A stretch of 36,950 nucleotides of DNA from NCBI GenBank assembly GCA_024682215.1, contig JAIKZM010000051.1:1-36950 (forward strand). The letters are read 5' to 3'. Under the pieces are notes generated by a model, which searched no databases, was not told where the DNA came from, and saw only the letters and a program-made list of their open reading frames with translations. This document shows positions 6,979-15,439 of this stretch, piece by piece; position 1 is the stretch's first letter, and each line of letters starts with the position of its first letter. The translations under genes and the position numbers were made by a program. Origin of the DNA: Saccharofermentans sp. GTDB lineage: Bacteria > Bacillota > Clostridia > Saccharofermentanales > Saccharofermentanaceae.

Positions 6979-8451
6979 ATGAAAAAAGTTATTGCTGGCT
7001 TGCTTTCCGTAGCAATGATCGCGGCAATGGCAGGTTGTAACAAGCAGCCCGCTCAGACTACAGCTGCTACAACCAAGGCTGGTGAGTCTAAGCCTGCTGA
7101 GACAACTGCAGCACCTGCAGAGACAACCACTTCTGAGACAACCATCAAGGAGTCTTACGGTGAGGGTCCTGTTCACATCAATCTTTGGTCATTCACAACC
7201 GAGGTTCCTGGCATGGCTAAGAAGTACATCTCTCTTAACCCTGACTTCGGTAAGAAGTACACAATTGATGTAACAGTTATCGCTACAACAAACCAGACAT
7301 ATCAGCCTGCACTCGACGCAGCACTCAAGAATGGCGAAGTTGATATGTACGCAGCAGAAGCAGCTTTCATTCTTAAGTACACACAGGGTGACGCAGCTGA
7401 ATTCGCAGCAGCTTACAAGGACCTCGGAATCGATGTTGATAAGGCTGTTAAGGATGCTGAGATCGCACCTTACACAGTTGACATCGGTACAAGAAAGTCT
7501 GACAACAACCTCGTTGCTCTCGGCTATCAGGCTACAGGCGGCGCTATGATCTACAGAGCTTCCATCGCTAAGGAAGTTTTCGGTTCTGACGACGCAGCTA
7601 CAGTTGAGAAGGAAGTTGGCGGCGGTTCCGGCAAGTATGATACTTTCTGGAAGGCAGCTGAGAAGCTTAAGGCTAAGGGATATCCTATCATCTCTGGTGA
7701 CGGTGACCTCTGGCACATGGTTGAGAACTCTTCTTCTTCCGGTTGGATCGTTGACGGCAAGCTCAACATCGCTCCTGAAAGACAGGCATTCTTCGATTAT
7801 TCCAAGATGCTCTTCGATAAGGGCTGGTACAATGAGACCACAGACTGGCAGCCTTCATGGTTCGCTGATATGAAGGGTGTTTCTCAGGAAGGTAAGGACA
7901 ATAAGCCTGCATTCTGCTTCTTCGGACCTGCTTGGCTTATCAACTACACTCTTGCTCCTAACTGCGGTGGTGAGAAGGCTGGCGAAGGCACATATGGTGA
8001 CTGGCGCGTATGCAAGGCTCCTGCAGGATTCTTCTGGGGCGGTACTTGGGTTCTCGCTTCTAAGTCTGCAGCTCAGAACGCTGACAAGAAGGCTGGTGTA
8101 GCTGAACTCATCAACTGGATCACACTCGACGCTTCTGATAAGGGTCTCCAGTACATGTGGGCTAACGGAACATTCAACGGCGAAGGCGGCACAAAGGACT
8201 GCGTCGCTTCCGGTAAGGTTATGGCTGCTGCTGACGGTAAGCTTGACTTCCTCGGCGGTCAGAACATGTTCCCTGCTTTCATCGCTGCAAACGCTAACGC
8301 TACAGGTAAGAACATGACTCAGTACGATGAGGCTATCAACGGTCTCTTCCGTGAGCAGGTTAACCAGTACGCTCATGGCCAGAAGTCTATCGACGACGCT
8401 ATCAAGACATTCAAGTCTAACGTTGCTGATAAGCTCGGTGTTGAGAGCTGA
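6979..8451 (+). CDS. Sugar ABC transporter substrate-binding lipoprotein
   Basis: A complete 490-residue family-1-like solute-binding protein, it has the lipobox AMAGC with Cys20, a Thr/Ala/Glu-rich linker to about residue 57, and then the periplasmic-binding-type fold region. An AAGGAGG ribosome-binding site is seven bases before the ATG. It is the first gene of an import operon with permeases at 8556 and 9538, from which it is separated by a terminator. The context (DUF624, LplB/YtcP-type permeases, AraC regulator, GH3 hydrolase, transketolase) suggests an oligosaccharide ligand, perhaps pentose-containing. The specificity is inference. Its paralogue is at 1-1025. Confidence 0.93.
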   Translation: MKKVIAGLLSVAMIAAMAGCNKQPAQTTAATTKAGESKPAETTAAPAETTTSETTIKESYGEGPVHINLWSFTTEVPGMAKKYISLNPDFGKKYTIDVTVIATTNQTYQPALDAALKNGEVDMYAAEAAFILKYTQGDAAEFAAAYKDLGIDVDKAVKDAEIAPYTVDIGTRKSDNNLVALGYQATGGAMIYRASIAKEVFGSDDAATVEKEVGGGSGKYDTFWKAAEKLKAKGYPIISGDGDLWHMVENSSSSGWIVDGKLNIAPERQAFFDYSKMLFDKGWYNETTDWQPSWFADMKGVSQEGKDNKPAFCFFGPAWLINYTLAPNCGGEKAGEGTYGDWRVCKAPAGFFWGGTWVLASKSAAQNADKKAGVAELINWITLDASDKGLQYMWANGTFNGEGGTKDCVASGKVMAAADGKLDFLGGQNMFPAFIAANANATGKNMTQYDEAINGLFREQVNQYAHGQKSIDDAIKTFKSNVADKLGVES

Positions 8452-8489
8452 TAGATTAAACTGATTAACAGTTTAGTTTAGTCAAAATC

Positions 8490-8526
8490 AACGGCAGGGT
8501 AAATCCAGGTTTGCCCTGCCGTTTTT
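8490..8526 (+). terminator. Intra-operon terminator after the binding-protein gene
   Basis: AACGGCAGGGTAAA pairs with TTTGCCCTGCCGTT around a short loop and is followed by TTTTT. Lying between the binding protein and the permease genes, it probably lets the binding protein be made in excess over the permeases by partial read-through, a common arrangement in such operons. Confidence 0.85.
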
Positions 8527-8555
8527 CAAAAAAAACTATAAGGAGGTAAGAAGAT

Positions 8556-9524
8556 ATGAGAAACAAGAAACTGGTCGATTACGGCAAGTTTGGCTACATT
8601 TTCTCAATACCTTTTATTCTGGCTTTCCTGGTATTTTCTCTTTACCCCATCCTTTATACATTCATTATTGGTTTTACAGATCTTAAGGGTCTTACTGCAA
8701 CCGAGATTCACGTTCTCTGGTCAGAACCTTTCAAGAACTTTGCAACCGTTTTGAAAGCAAATCTTTTCAAAAAGGCTTTTACCAATACAGTTGTTATTTG
8801 GATTTGTAACTTTATCCCGCAGATGGGATTGGCTCTTCTTCTTACCGCATGGTTTACTGACAGAAGATCAAAAGTCAAGGGACAGGGTTTATTTAAAATA
8901 CTCTTCTACATGCCGAATATCATCACTGCTGCTACAATCGCAATTCTCTTCACGCAGATTTTCGGTTATCCTTCCGGTCCTATTAACACCACTTTGATCA
9001 AGTGGGGTCTCTCCGAGAAAGGTATCGACTTCCTGCTTACACCTGGCCGTGTAAAGGGCGTTGTTGCATTTATTCAGTTCTGGCAGTGGTATGGCTACAC
9101 AATGGTAATGCTTATTTCCGGCGTTATCGGTATCAATCCTGAGATCTTCGAGGCTGCTGACCTCGATGGCGCAAACAGAGTTCAGACATTCTTCCTGATC
9201 ACATTACCTTGTATCAGAACGATCATGCTTTATGTTCTCGTTACATCACTTATCGGTGGTCTTAACATGTTCGATATTCCTGCACTCTATGCTCAGGACC
9301 ATGGTGACAGCGGCGGATACACAGTCAATATGTATATTAAAGACCAGGCTTTCGCCGGTGCTTACAGATACAATGTCGCTGCAGCTGCCAGTGTAATCAT
9401 GTTCATAATCATCGTACTTTTGTCTCTCGTTCTGTTCTACGTTATGAGAGATAAGGATGAAGCTAAGCTTAAGAAGCTCAAGAAGCAGCAGCTCAAGCTC
9501 GCTAAGTCTAAGAAAGCATACTGA
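8556..9524 (+). CDS. Sugar ABC transporter permease, LplB/MalF type
   Basis: This 322-residue inner-membrane permease has about six hydrophobic segments. The first is at residues 12-38. The EAA loop that contacts the ATPase is near residues 196-218 (EAADLDGANRVQTFFLITLP). AAGGAGG lies upstream of the ATG. The C-terminus is a very basic Lys-rich tail (KLKKLKKQQLKLAKSKK). It pairs with the next gene to form the membrane channel for the sugar bound by the 6979-8451 lipoprotein. There is no ATPase gene nearby, so a shared MsmX-like ATPase elsewhere is expected from this family. Confidence 0.92.
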   Translation: MRNKKLVDYGKFGYIFSIPFILAFLVFSLYPILYTFIIGFTDLKGLTATEIHVLWSEPFKNFATVLKANLFKKAFTNTVVIWICNFIPQMGLALLLTAWFTDRRSKVKGQGLFKILFYMPNIITAATIAILFTQIFGYPSGPINTTLIKWGLSEKGIDFLLTPGRVKGVVAFIQFWQWYGYTMVMLISGVIGINPEIFEAADLDGANRVQTFFLITLPCIRTIMLYVLVTSLIGGLNMFDIPALYAQDHGDSGGYTVNMYIKDQAFAGAYRYNVAAAASVIMFIIIVLLSLVLFYVMRDKDEAKLKKLKKQQLKLAKSKKAY

Positions 9525-9537
9525 GGAGGGACAACAA

Positions 9538-10401
9538 ATGGCTAAATCAATATCACTTCATAAGGAGTCAATAGGCCTCAAGGTTGTCATCTATATCGTC
9601 TGCGTTATTCTCTCGATCCTCAGCCTTTTGCCTTTCATTATCATGTTCGTGAATGCTACGAGAAGTACATATGAAATTCAGCAGAGCGCTATTTCACTGT
9701 ACTCAGCTCATCCTATTCAGAACCTGATCAAGAACTGGAAAGTATTTAACGGAAAGTCTTTCGATCCTGCTACAGGTTTCGTTAACTCTCTTATCGTTTC
9801 AACCTGCACAACATGTCTTGCAGTTTACTTCTCCTGCCTTACTTCATATGCTCTCTTCGCATATGAGTGGAAATTCAGAGAAGCTTTCTTCGGACTTATC
9901 GTTGGCGTCATGATGATCCCTGGAACCATCACTATGATCGGTTTCTACCAGGCTGCATATAAGGTTGGCATGACAAACAAGCTCTCATTGCTTATCCTGC
10001 CTGCTATTGCATCGCCTAACATGGTATTCTTCATGCGACAGTATCTGCAGGCGTCGCTATCAATGGAAATCGTTGACTCTGGACGAATCGACGGTGCCGG
10101 AGAGTTCATGATCTTCAACAGGATCGTTTTCCCGCTTATGAAACCGGCTATCGCAACACAGTGCATCTTTACTTTCGTAGGAAGCTGGAACAACCTTTTC
10201 GTTCCTTCGATCCTTCTTACAAAGAGAGAAAAGTATACACTTCCTATCGAAGTCAGTTTGCTTAACGGTGATATCTATAAGACAGAGTACGGTTCGATCT
10301 ACTTAGGTCTTTCGTTGACCGTTCTCCCGCTCCTTATAGTATATGCACTCCTTTCAAGATATATCGTCGAGGGTGTTGCTCTCGGTGGTGTCAAGTCTTA
10401 A
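9538..10401 (+). CDS. Sugar ABC transporter permease, YtcP/MalG type
   Basis: This 287-residue permease is the second half of the channel. The frame is open further upstream inside the previous gene, but ATG 9538 is chosen because GAGGAGGG lies just before it and the protein then starts in the usual way before the first membrane segment (about residues 14-40). The EAA loop is near residues 175-199, with VDSGRIDGAGEFMIFNRIVFP. The gene follows the other permease by 13 bases and ends before a strong terminator. Confidence 0.92.
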   Translation: MAKSISLHKESIGLKVVIYIVCVILSILSLLPFIIMFVNATRSTYEIQQSAISLYSAHPIQNLIKNWKVFNGKSFDPATGFVNSLIVSTCTTCLAVYFSCLTSYALFAYEWKFREAFFGLIVGVMMIPGTITMIGFYQAAYKVGMTNKLSLLILPAIASPNMVFFMRQYLQASLSMEIVDSGRIDGAGEFMIFNRIVFPLMKPAIATQCIFTFVGSWNNLFVPSILLTKREKYTLPIEVSLLNGDIYKTEYGSIYLGLSLTVLPLLIVYALLSRYIVEGVALGGVKS

Positions 10402-10436
10402 TAGGAACTTGAATCTACAAGACAGACTAAAAAGTC

Positions 10437-10472
10437 TTAAAAAGGGCAGTGAAGAAATTCACTGCCCTTTTA
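10437..10472. terminator. Bidirectional terminator between transporter operon and AraC gene
   Basis: AAAAGGGCAGTGA pairs with TCACTGCCCTTTT, with a run of A on the left and T on the right. It can stop the sugar transporter operon from the left and the regulator gene from the right. Confidence 0.88.
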
Positions 10473-10507
10473 CTATGATCTGTTTTATTTAACAAACGAA
10501 AGAAGAA

Positions 10508-11434
10508 TCAGCTTCTCTTTCTGCGGCGTATCCTCTGACGGTACTGTGAAGGTGAGCATCCGTAATGCTTTTCGAAATTACGGCTGAGTGAAGTCAGATT
10601 GTTGAATCCAGATGAGAGAGCTATGTCGCTGATGGAAAGATCCGAATCCGAGAGCTTCTCGACAACTGACTTCAGTTTCAGCGTTGTCTGGTAATCGTAG
10701 AAAGTCATACCTGTATACTCTTTGAAGATCCTCGCAAAATGGAATTTGGAATAGCCGACATAGTTGGCAGCTTCTTCCATGGTCACGCTTTCGGAGTAGT
10801 GGATGGAAAGCCATTCAAGGAGCGATCTGAGTTTGATATAGATCTCACGCTGCTTGTCATTGTTGGGAACAGCCATGCTGTCTGTATAATCTCTCTTCTG
10901 GAGCATTCCGATGATGCCGAGAAGATGAGAGAAGATGGGTGTCTCCTTGACTGAAGAAGAGTAGAAGAAGTACAGATTGCTTATCTCCATAAATCTCGCA
11001 TAGATGCGGTTGTAGATCTCGGGATAAGTCTCGCTGTTGACGATGAGGGGTTCTCTGATGAGTTCCTCAAAATCTGAATAGTCGAAGAAGTCCTTCAGGA
11101 AATCGATCTTGAAAAGGAATATGAACCTGATGCCTTCTCTGGTTCCGGAGATCTTGTGAAGCATGTCCGGAGGGATGAAGAGTATCTCTTTTTCCTTAAG
11201 GACGATCGTTCTGTCTTCAAAAACATAGGTATAAGAACCGGCAAGCGGGATCGCGATTTCAAGGCAGGAATGCCTGTGGGTCGGGTAGTCCTCAGCCTTG
11301 TTGTTGTACCAGATCCTCATGTTGGAATTAGGTACGAAATCAACCTCTTCAACGTAGTTACTCACTATACGTCCCGTAAAGTTTCTTATCGGCTGTTGAA
11401 AGTTGCCTGGAACTGTATTATCGCTTAATTGCAT
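10508..11434 (-). CDS. AraC-family transcriptional regulator
   Basis: The protein is about 308 residues. The N-terminal cupin-like sensor domain contains YPTHRHSCLEIAIP and an IPPDMLHKI segment. The C-terminal pair of helix-turn-helix motifs (about the last 100 residues) includes TMEEAANYVGYSKFHFARIF and SISDIALSSGFNNLTSLSRNF. The frame reaches ATG 11452, but that start has no ribosome-binding site. AAGGAG lies inside those first codons, nine bases before ATG 11434, which I therefore prefer (11440 is also possible). Its position between the transporter operon and the divergent GH3 gene makes it the likely sugar-responsive activator of one or both. Confidence 0.9.
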   Translation of the reverse strand: MQLSDNTVPGNFQQPIRNFTGRIVSNYVEEVDFVPNSNMRIWYNNKAEDYPTHRHSCLEIAIPLAGSYTYVFEDRTIVLKEKEILFIPPDMLHKISGTREGIRFIFLFKIDFLKDFFDYSDFEELIREPLIVNSETYPEIYNRIYARFMEISNLYFFYSSSVKETPIFSHLLGIIGMLQKRDYTDSMAVPNNDKQREIYIKLRSLLEWLSIHYSESVTMEEAANYVGYSKFHFARIFKEYTGMTFYDYQTTLKLKSVVEKLSDSDLSISDIALSSGFNNLTSLSRNFEKHYGCSPSQYRQRIRRRKRS

Positions 11435-11550
11435 GGACATCCGCTCCTTCATAAAAAACTGATAGCAATAATTATATATAATAGCAAGATGTGTATAGAA
11501 ATGTTAGTATTAATATAATAAATTAATATAAAAAATCAATGAGGTGCGTT

Positions 11551-13653
11551 ATGGACAGGATCAAAGCAAGAAAAAGAGCAGAAGAGCTTGTCAGTAAGAT
11601 GACTGTTGAGGAGGCAGCTTCACAGCTCAGGTTTGATGCGCCTGCAATCGAGAGACTCGGTGTTCCGGAATACAACTGGTGGAACGAGGCTCTTCACGGA
11701 GTCGCAAGAGCGGGAACCGCAACGAGCTTTCCGCAGTCGATCGCTTTGGGAGCAACATTCGATCAGGAACTTTTGGGCAGGATCGGTGAGACGATCGCTT
11801 CCGAAGGACGTGCCAAATATAACGAGATCTCCGCAAACATAGGAGACCGCGATATCTACAAAGGACTGACTTTCTGGTCACCTAACGTAAATGTGTTCAG
11901 GGACCCAAGGTGGGGAAGAGGCCAGGAAACATACGGTGAGGATCCGTATCTTATATCGAGACTCGCCATCCCGTTCATCAAGGGTATCCAGGGGAACGGA
12001 GAATACATGAAGGCTGCTGCATGCGCCAAGCATTTCGCTGTACACTCGGGTCCGGAAGCAAAGAGACATGAGTTTGATGTCAAGCCTTCTAAAAAAGACC
12101 TTAGGGAAACATATCTGCCCGCATTTGAAGCATGTATTAAGGAGGCGGGTGTCGAATCGGTCATGGGAGCATACAACCGTGTAAACGGCGAGCCCTGCTG
12201 CGGACACTCTTTCATCAAAGACATAATCAGGGATGAATGGGGCTTTGAAGGCCATTTTGTATCAGACTGTTGGGCGATCAGAGATTTCCATGAGCATCAT
12301 AAGGTTACGAAGAATTCAGAAGAAAGTGCAGCACTCGCGCTCAAAAAGGGATGTGACCTGAACTGCGGATGTACATATGTGCACCTCATGAAGGCATACA
12401 ACAAAGGACTCGTAACGGAGGCTGAGATCAGGGAGGCAGCGGTAAGGCTCTTTACGACCAGGTATCTCCTTGGTCTTTTCGATAAGACGGAATACGACGG
12501 ACTTACTTATCTCGACGTTGAGACTAAGGAGAACATCGCACTTGCCAAGAGAGCATCAGATGAAGCTGTAGTATTGCTCAAGAACGATGGCATACTGCCG
12601 CTTAGCAGTGATAAGAAGGTAATCGCCGTAATAGGACCCAACGCAGATGCAAGACGTCCGCTTATGGGAAACTACTACGGAACATCTTCGGAATATATTA
12701 CGGCGATCGAAGGAATAAGAAAGGCTGCTGGCGATGATGTCAGAATACTTTATTCAGAGGGTTGCGATCTGAGCAATGTTAAGCCTGATCCGCTTTCTCG
12801 TGACTATAACACACTGGCTGAAGCAAAGGCAGTTATGAGCAGATCTGATCTTGTTGTTCTCTGCATAGGTCTCAATGAAACTCTCGAGGGAGAAGAAGGT
12901 GACCAGGGTAACCAGTACGCTTCAGGTGACAAGAACGATCTCGCATTCCCGAAGCCGCAGCTTAAACTCATAGAAGCAGTTAAAGCGTCCGGCAAACCGT
13001 TTATTACTGTTGTAATGACCGGTTCTGCAATGGATCTGACTCCTTTCTCGGAAGAAGCTTCTGCGATCCTGCAGGCATGGTATCCTGGTGCGAGGGGAGG
13101 TCTTTCCATCGGCGACATCATTTTCGGAAAGGTCAATCCTTCAGGAAAGCTTCCCGTTACCATCTACAAGAGTGTCAACGATCTTCCCGATTTTGAAGAT
13201 TACTCGATGAAGAACAGAACATATAAATATACAGAACATGAGCCGCTCTATCCATTCGGATTCGGTCTGACCTACGGCAAGGTTAAGGTTACTGGTGCAT
13301 CAGTTTCTGACAGTTCCGCATCTGCCCGTGAGAACGGATTTGACATCAGCGTCAGTGTGAAAAACGAGGGCGGCATAAGGACAAGTGAAGTCGTTCAGAT
13401 CTACGCCAAGGCACTTGAGGACAGGAACGAGGTAAGAAATCACAAACTCGTCGGCTTCAAGAGAGTAACGCTCGAACCAGGTGCATCAGAAGAGGTTATC
13501 CTTCATATCACGGCCGATACGCTCAAGGTTTTTGATGATGAAGGTAACAAAGTTACGCCGGAAGGCAAGATAGCGGTCTATGCCGGATTCGGTCAGCCTG
13601 ATGAGAGGACAAAGCAGCTTTACAACGCTCCGGCTTTGGAACTTACAATCTAA
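11551..13653 (+). CDS. Glycoside hydrolase family 3 beta-glycosidase (beta-xylosidase/beta-glucosidase type)
   Basis: A 700-residue GH3 enzyme that removes single sugars from the non-reducing end of beta-linked oligosaccharides. The N-terminal barrel contains NEALHGVARAGTATSFPQSI, SPNVNVFRDPRWGRGQETYG, AKHFAVHSGPE and the nucleophile motif VSDCWAI with Asp239. The alpha/beta sandwich domain (GPNADARRPLMGNYYG) and a fibronectin-III-like C-terminal domain follow. There is no signal peptide, so it is cytoplasmic and acts on imported oligosaccharides. The start at 11551 is preferred over ATG 11539 because GAGGT is five bases upstream. A TATAAT lies at 11514-11519. The RGQETYGEDP segment is typical of the xylosidase-like branch, but the substrate is not certain. 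Confidence 0.92.
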   Translation: MDRIKARKRAEELVSKMTVEEAASQLRFDAPAIERLGVPEYNWWNEALHGVARAGTATSFPQSIALGATFDQELLGRIGETIASEGRAKYNEISANIGDRDIYKGLTFWSPNVNVFRDPRWGRGQETYGEDPYLISRLAIPFIKGIQGNGEYMKAAACAKHFAVHSGPEAKRHEFDVKPSKKDLRETYLPAFEACIKEAGVESVMGAYNRVNGEPCCGHSFIKDIIRDEWGFEGHFVSDCWAIRDFHEHHKVTKNSEESAALALKKGCDLNCGCTYVHLMKAYNKGLVTEAEIREAAVRLFTTRYLLGLFDKTEYDGLTYLDVETKENIALAKRASDEAVVLLKNDGILPLSSDKKVIAVIGPNADARRPLMGNYYGTSSEYITAIEGIRKAAGDDVRILYSEGCDLSNVKPDPLSRDYNTLAEAKAVMSRSDLVVLCIGLNETLEGEEGDQGNQYASGDKNDLAFPKPQLKLIEAVKASGKPFITVVMTGSAMDLTPFSEEASAILQAWYPGARGGLSIGDIIFGKVNPSGKLPVTIYKSVNDLPDFEDYSMKNRTYKYTEHEPLYPFGFGLTYGKVKVTGASVSDSSASARENGFDISVSVKNEGGIRTSEVVQIYAKALEDRNEVRNHKLVGFKRVTLEPGASEEVILHITADTLKVFDDEGNKVTPEGKIAVYAGFGQPDERTKQLYNAPALELTI

Positions 13654-13672
13654 TAAAGCAGGGCATTTCAGG

Positions 13673-13712
13673 CAAAAAACAGGGCTGATTTACGTTTGGA
13701 AATCAGCCCTTA
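13673..13712 (-). terminator. Terminator of the release factor 3 gene
   Basis: AGGGCTGATT and AATCAGCCCT form a 10-base-pair stem with a 10-base loop. On the minus strand it is followed by TTTTTT, a good intrinsic terminator. In the plus direction, for the GH3 gene, the T-run is poorer. Confidence 0.8.
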
Positions 13713-13744
13713 TTGTTGTGTGCTGTAACAATGTTACAAAAAGA

Positions 13745-15358
13745 TCAGTCACCACCGTGGATCGTCTCAAACGTGAGGCCGAGACTCTCATTGTGATCGA
13801 CTGCCCAGTCGACTGCCCACTCGGACTCGAACAGGACGACCGGTTCCTCATCACGGTCCAAGACGAGCATTGAGGTCGAGGTGAGCGTCATTGTCTTGGG
13901 ATCGAAATCCTCCTTTTCGGATCTTACCCAGCGTGCGAGACGGTAGGGGAGGGAAGTGCGTACGATCTCAACTCCGTATTCGGAAGACAGACGGTATTCA
14001 AGAACGTCAAACTGGAGGATGCCGACGACACCCATGATATATGTCTCGGTACCGATGTTAGGCTGCTTGAAGAGCTGTACGGCGCCTTCCTGGGAGAGCT
14101 GCTCGATTCCCTTGAGGAACTGCTTTCTCTTCATTGAATCCTTAGGCTCGACGCGGGCAAAGTTTTCAGGCGAGAATACCGGGATCGGGTCGAACTCGAA
14201 CTTGCGGTTAGATGAGATGATCGTATCGCCGATACGGAAGTTGCCCGGATCGAAAATACCGATGATGTCACCTGCGTAAGCTTCCTCGGTGATGGCACGG
14301 TCCTGTGCCATGAACTGCTGGGGCTGTGCGAGAGTGATCTTCTTGCCGGTCCTCATGAGATTTACCGACATGTTCTTCTCATACTGTCCGGAGCAGATGC
14401 GGATGAAAGCCATTCTGTCGCGGTGAGAAGGATCCATGTTTGCCTGGATCTTGAAAACGAAGCCTGAGAACATTTCCTCTTCAGGTTCGATAGTTCCGTC
14501 TGTCGAGTGGTGTGAAGCGGGTGAAGGAGCCATCTTCAGGAAGTGCTTGAGGAAAGGCTCTACACCGAAGTTGGTGATCGCAGAACCGAAGAATACGGGT
14601 GTCAGCTGACCGTGAAGGACCTTGTCCATGTCGAGCTCGTCACCTGCCATATCAAGCAGTTCGATGTCGTTCCTCAATACCTCGAGGTGACCGGGCATGA
14701 GCATCTTGTCGAGCGCGGGATCGTCGATTCCGGATACTTTCTCGGTAACCATGGAAGCACCGTGGTCATTGTTTTCCTTGTCGAAAACGAGGACGCTCTG
14801 TGTAGCTCTCTCGTAAACGCCTTCGAAGTCACCGTCTGTGCCGATGGGCCAGTTGACGGGGCATGAACGGATGCCCAGGACCTTTTCGAGCTCATCCATG
14901 AGATCAAAGGGGTTCTTTGCGGCACGGTCCATCTTGTTTACGAAAGTGAAGATCGGAATGCCTCTTCTGCGGCATACCTGGAAAAGTTTTATTGTCTGCG
15001 CCTCGACACCTTTTGCGCCGTCTAGGACCATGACTGCCGCGTCAGCTGCACAGAGCGTACGGTAAGTGTCCTCAGAGAAGTCCTGGTGTCCGGGGGTATC
15101 GAGGATATTGATGTGGCATCCGTCATATTCGAACTGCATTACAGATGAAGTTACGGAGATACCACGCTTCTTTTCAATCTCCATCCAGTCTGATGTCGCA
15201 TGGCGGGCAGCCTTTCTTGCTTTGACTGAACCTGCCTGGTGGATGGCTCCGCCGTACAGGAGGAGTTTCTCGGTAATGGTAGTCTTACCTGCGTCCGGGT
15301 GCGATATGATCGCAAACGTACGGCGTCTTTTTATTTCCTCGATCCTGGAATAATTCAT
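13745..15358 (-). CDS. prfC: Peptide chain release factor 3 (translational GTPase)
   Basis: A 537-residue class-II release factor GTPase that recycles RF1/RF2 from the ribosome after termination. The GTP-binding motifs are SHPDAGKTT (G1, residues 19-27), DTPGHQDFSED (G3) and NKMDRAA (G4). Switch-region sequence WMEIEKKRGISVTSSVMQFEY is typical of RF3. The frame extends upstream to 15469. The start at 15358 is chosen because GAGGGG lies just before it and the protein then has normal family length. It stands alone on the minus strand between GH3 and the divergent malQ. Confidence 0.96.
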   Translation of the reverse strand: MNYSRIEEIKRRRTFAIISHPDAGKTTITEKLLLYGGAIHQAGSVKARKAARHATSDWMEIEKKRGISVTSSVMQFEYDGCHINILDTPGHQDFSEDTYRTLCAADAAVMVLDGAKGVEAQTIKLFQVCRRRGIPIFTFVNKMDRAAKNPFDLMDELEKVLGIRSCPVNWPIGTDGDFEGVYERATQSVLVFDKENNDHGASMVTEKVSGIDDPALDKMLMPGHLEVLRNDIELLDMAGDELDMDKVLHGQLTPVFFGSAITNFGVEPFLKHFLKMAPSPASHHSTDGTIEPEEEMFSGFVFKIQANMDPSHRDRMAFIRICSGQYEKNMSVNLMRTGKKITLAQPQQFMAQDRAITEEAYAGDIIGIFDPGNFRIGDTIISSNRKFEFDPIPVFSPENFARVEPKDSMKRKQFLKGIEQLSQEGAVQLFKQPNIGTETYIMGVVGILQFDVLEYRLSSEYGVEIVRTSLPYRLARWVRSEKEDFDPKTMTLTSTSMLVLDRDEEPVVLFESEWAVDWAVDHNESLGLTFETIHGGD

Positions 15359-15439
15359 TTTGCCCCTCATTAATTGTATAATGGTGTTTAACTTTGAAAA
15401 AAGCCAAATAATTATATATAAGTTTTGGAGGGAATACAA

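Noticed and set aside
6750..7043. Long upstream extension of the right DUF624 protein
   Set aside because: It would run across the divergent promoter region into the lipoprotein gene and has no counterpart in the left copy; GGAGG fits the start at 6749.
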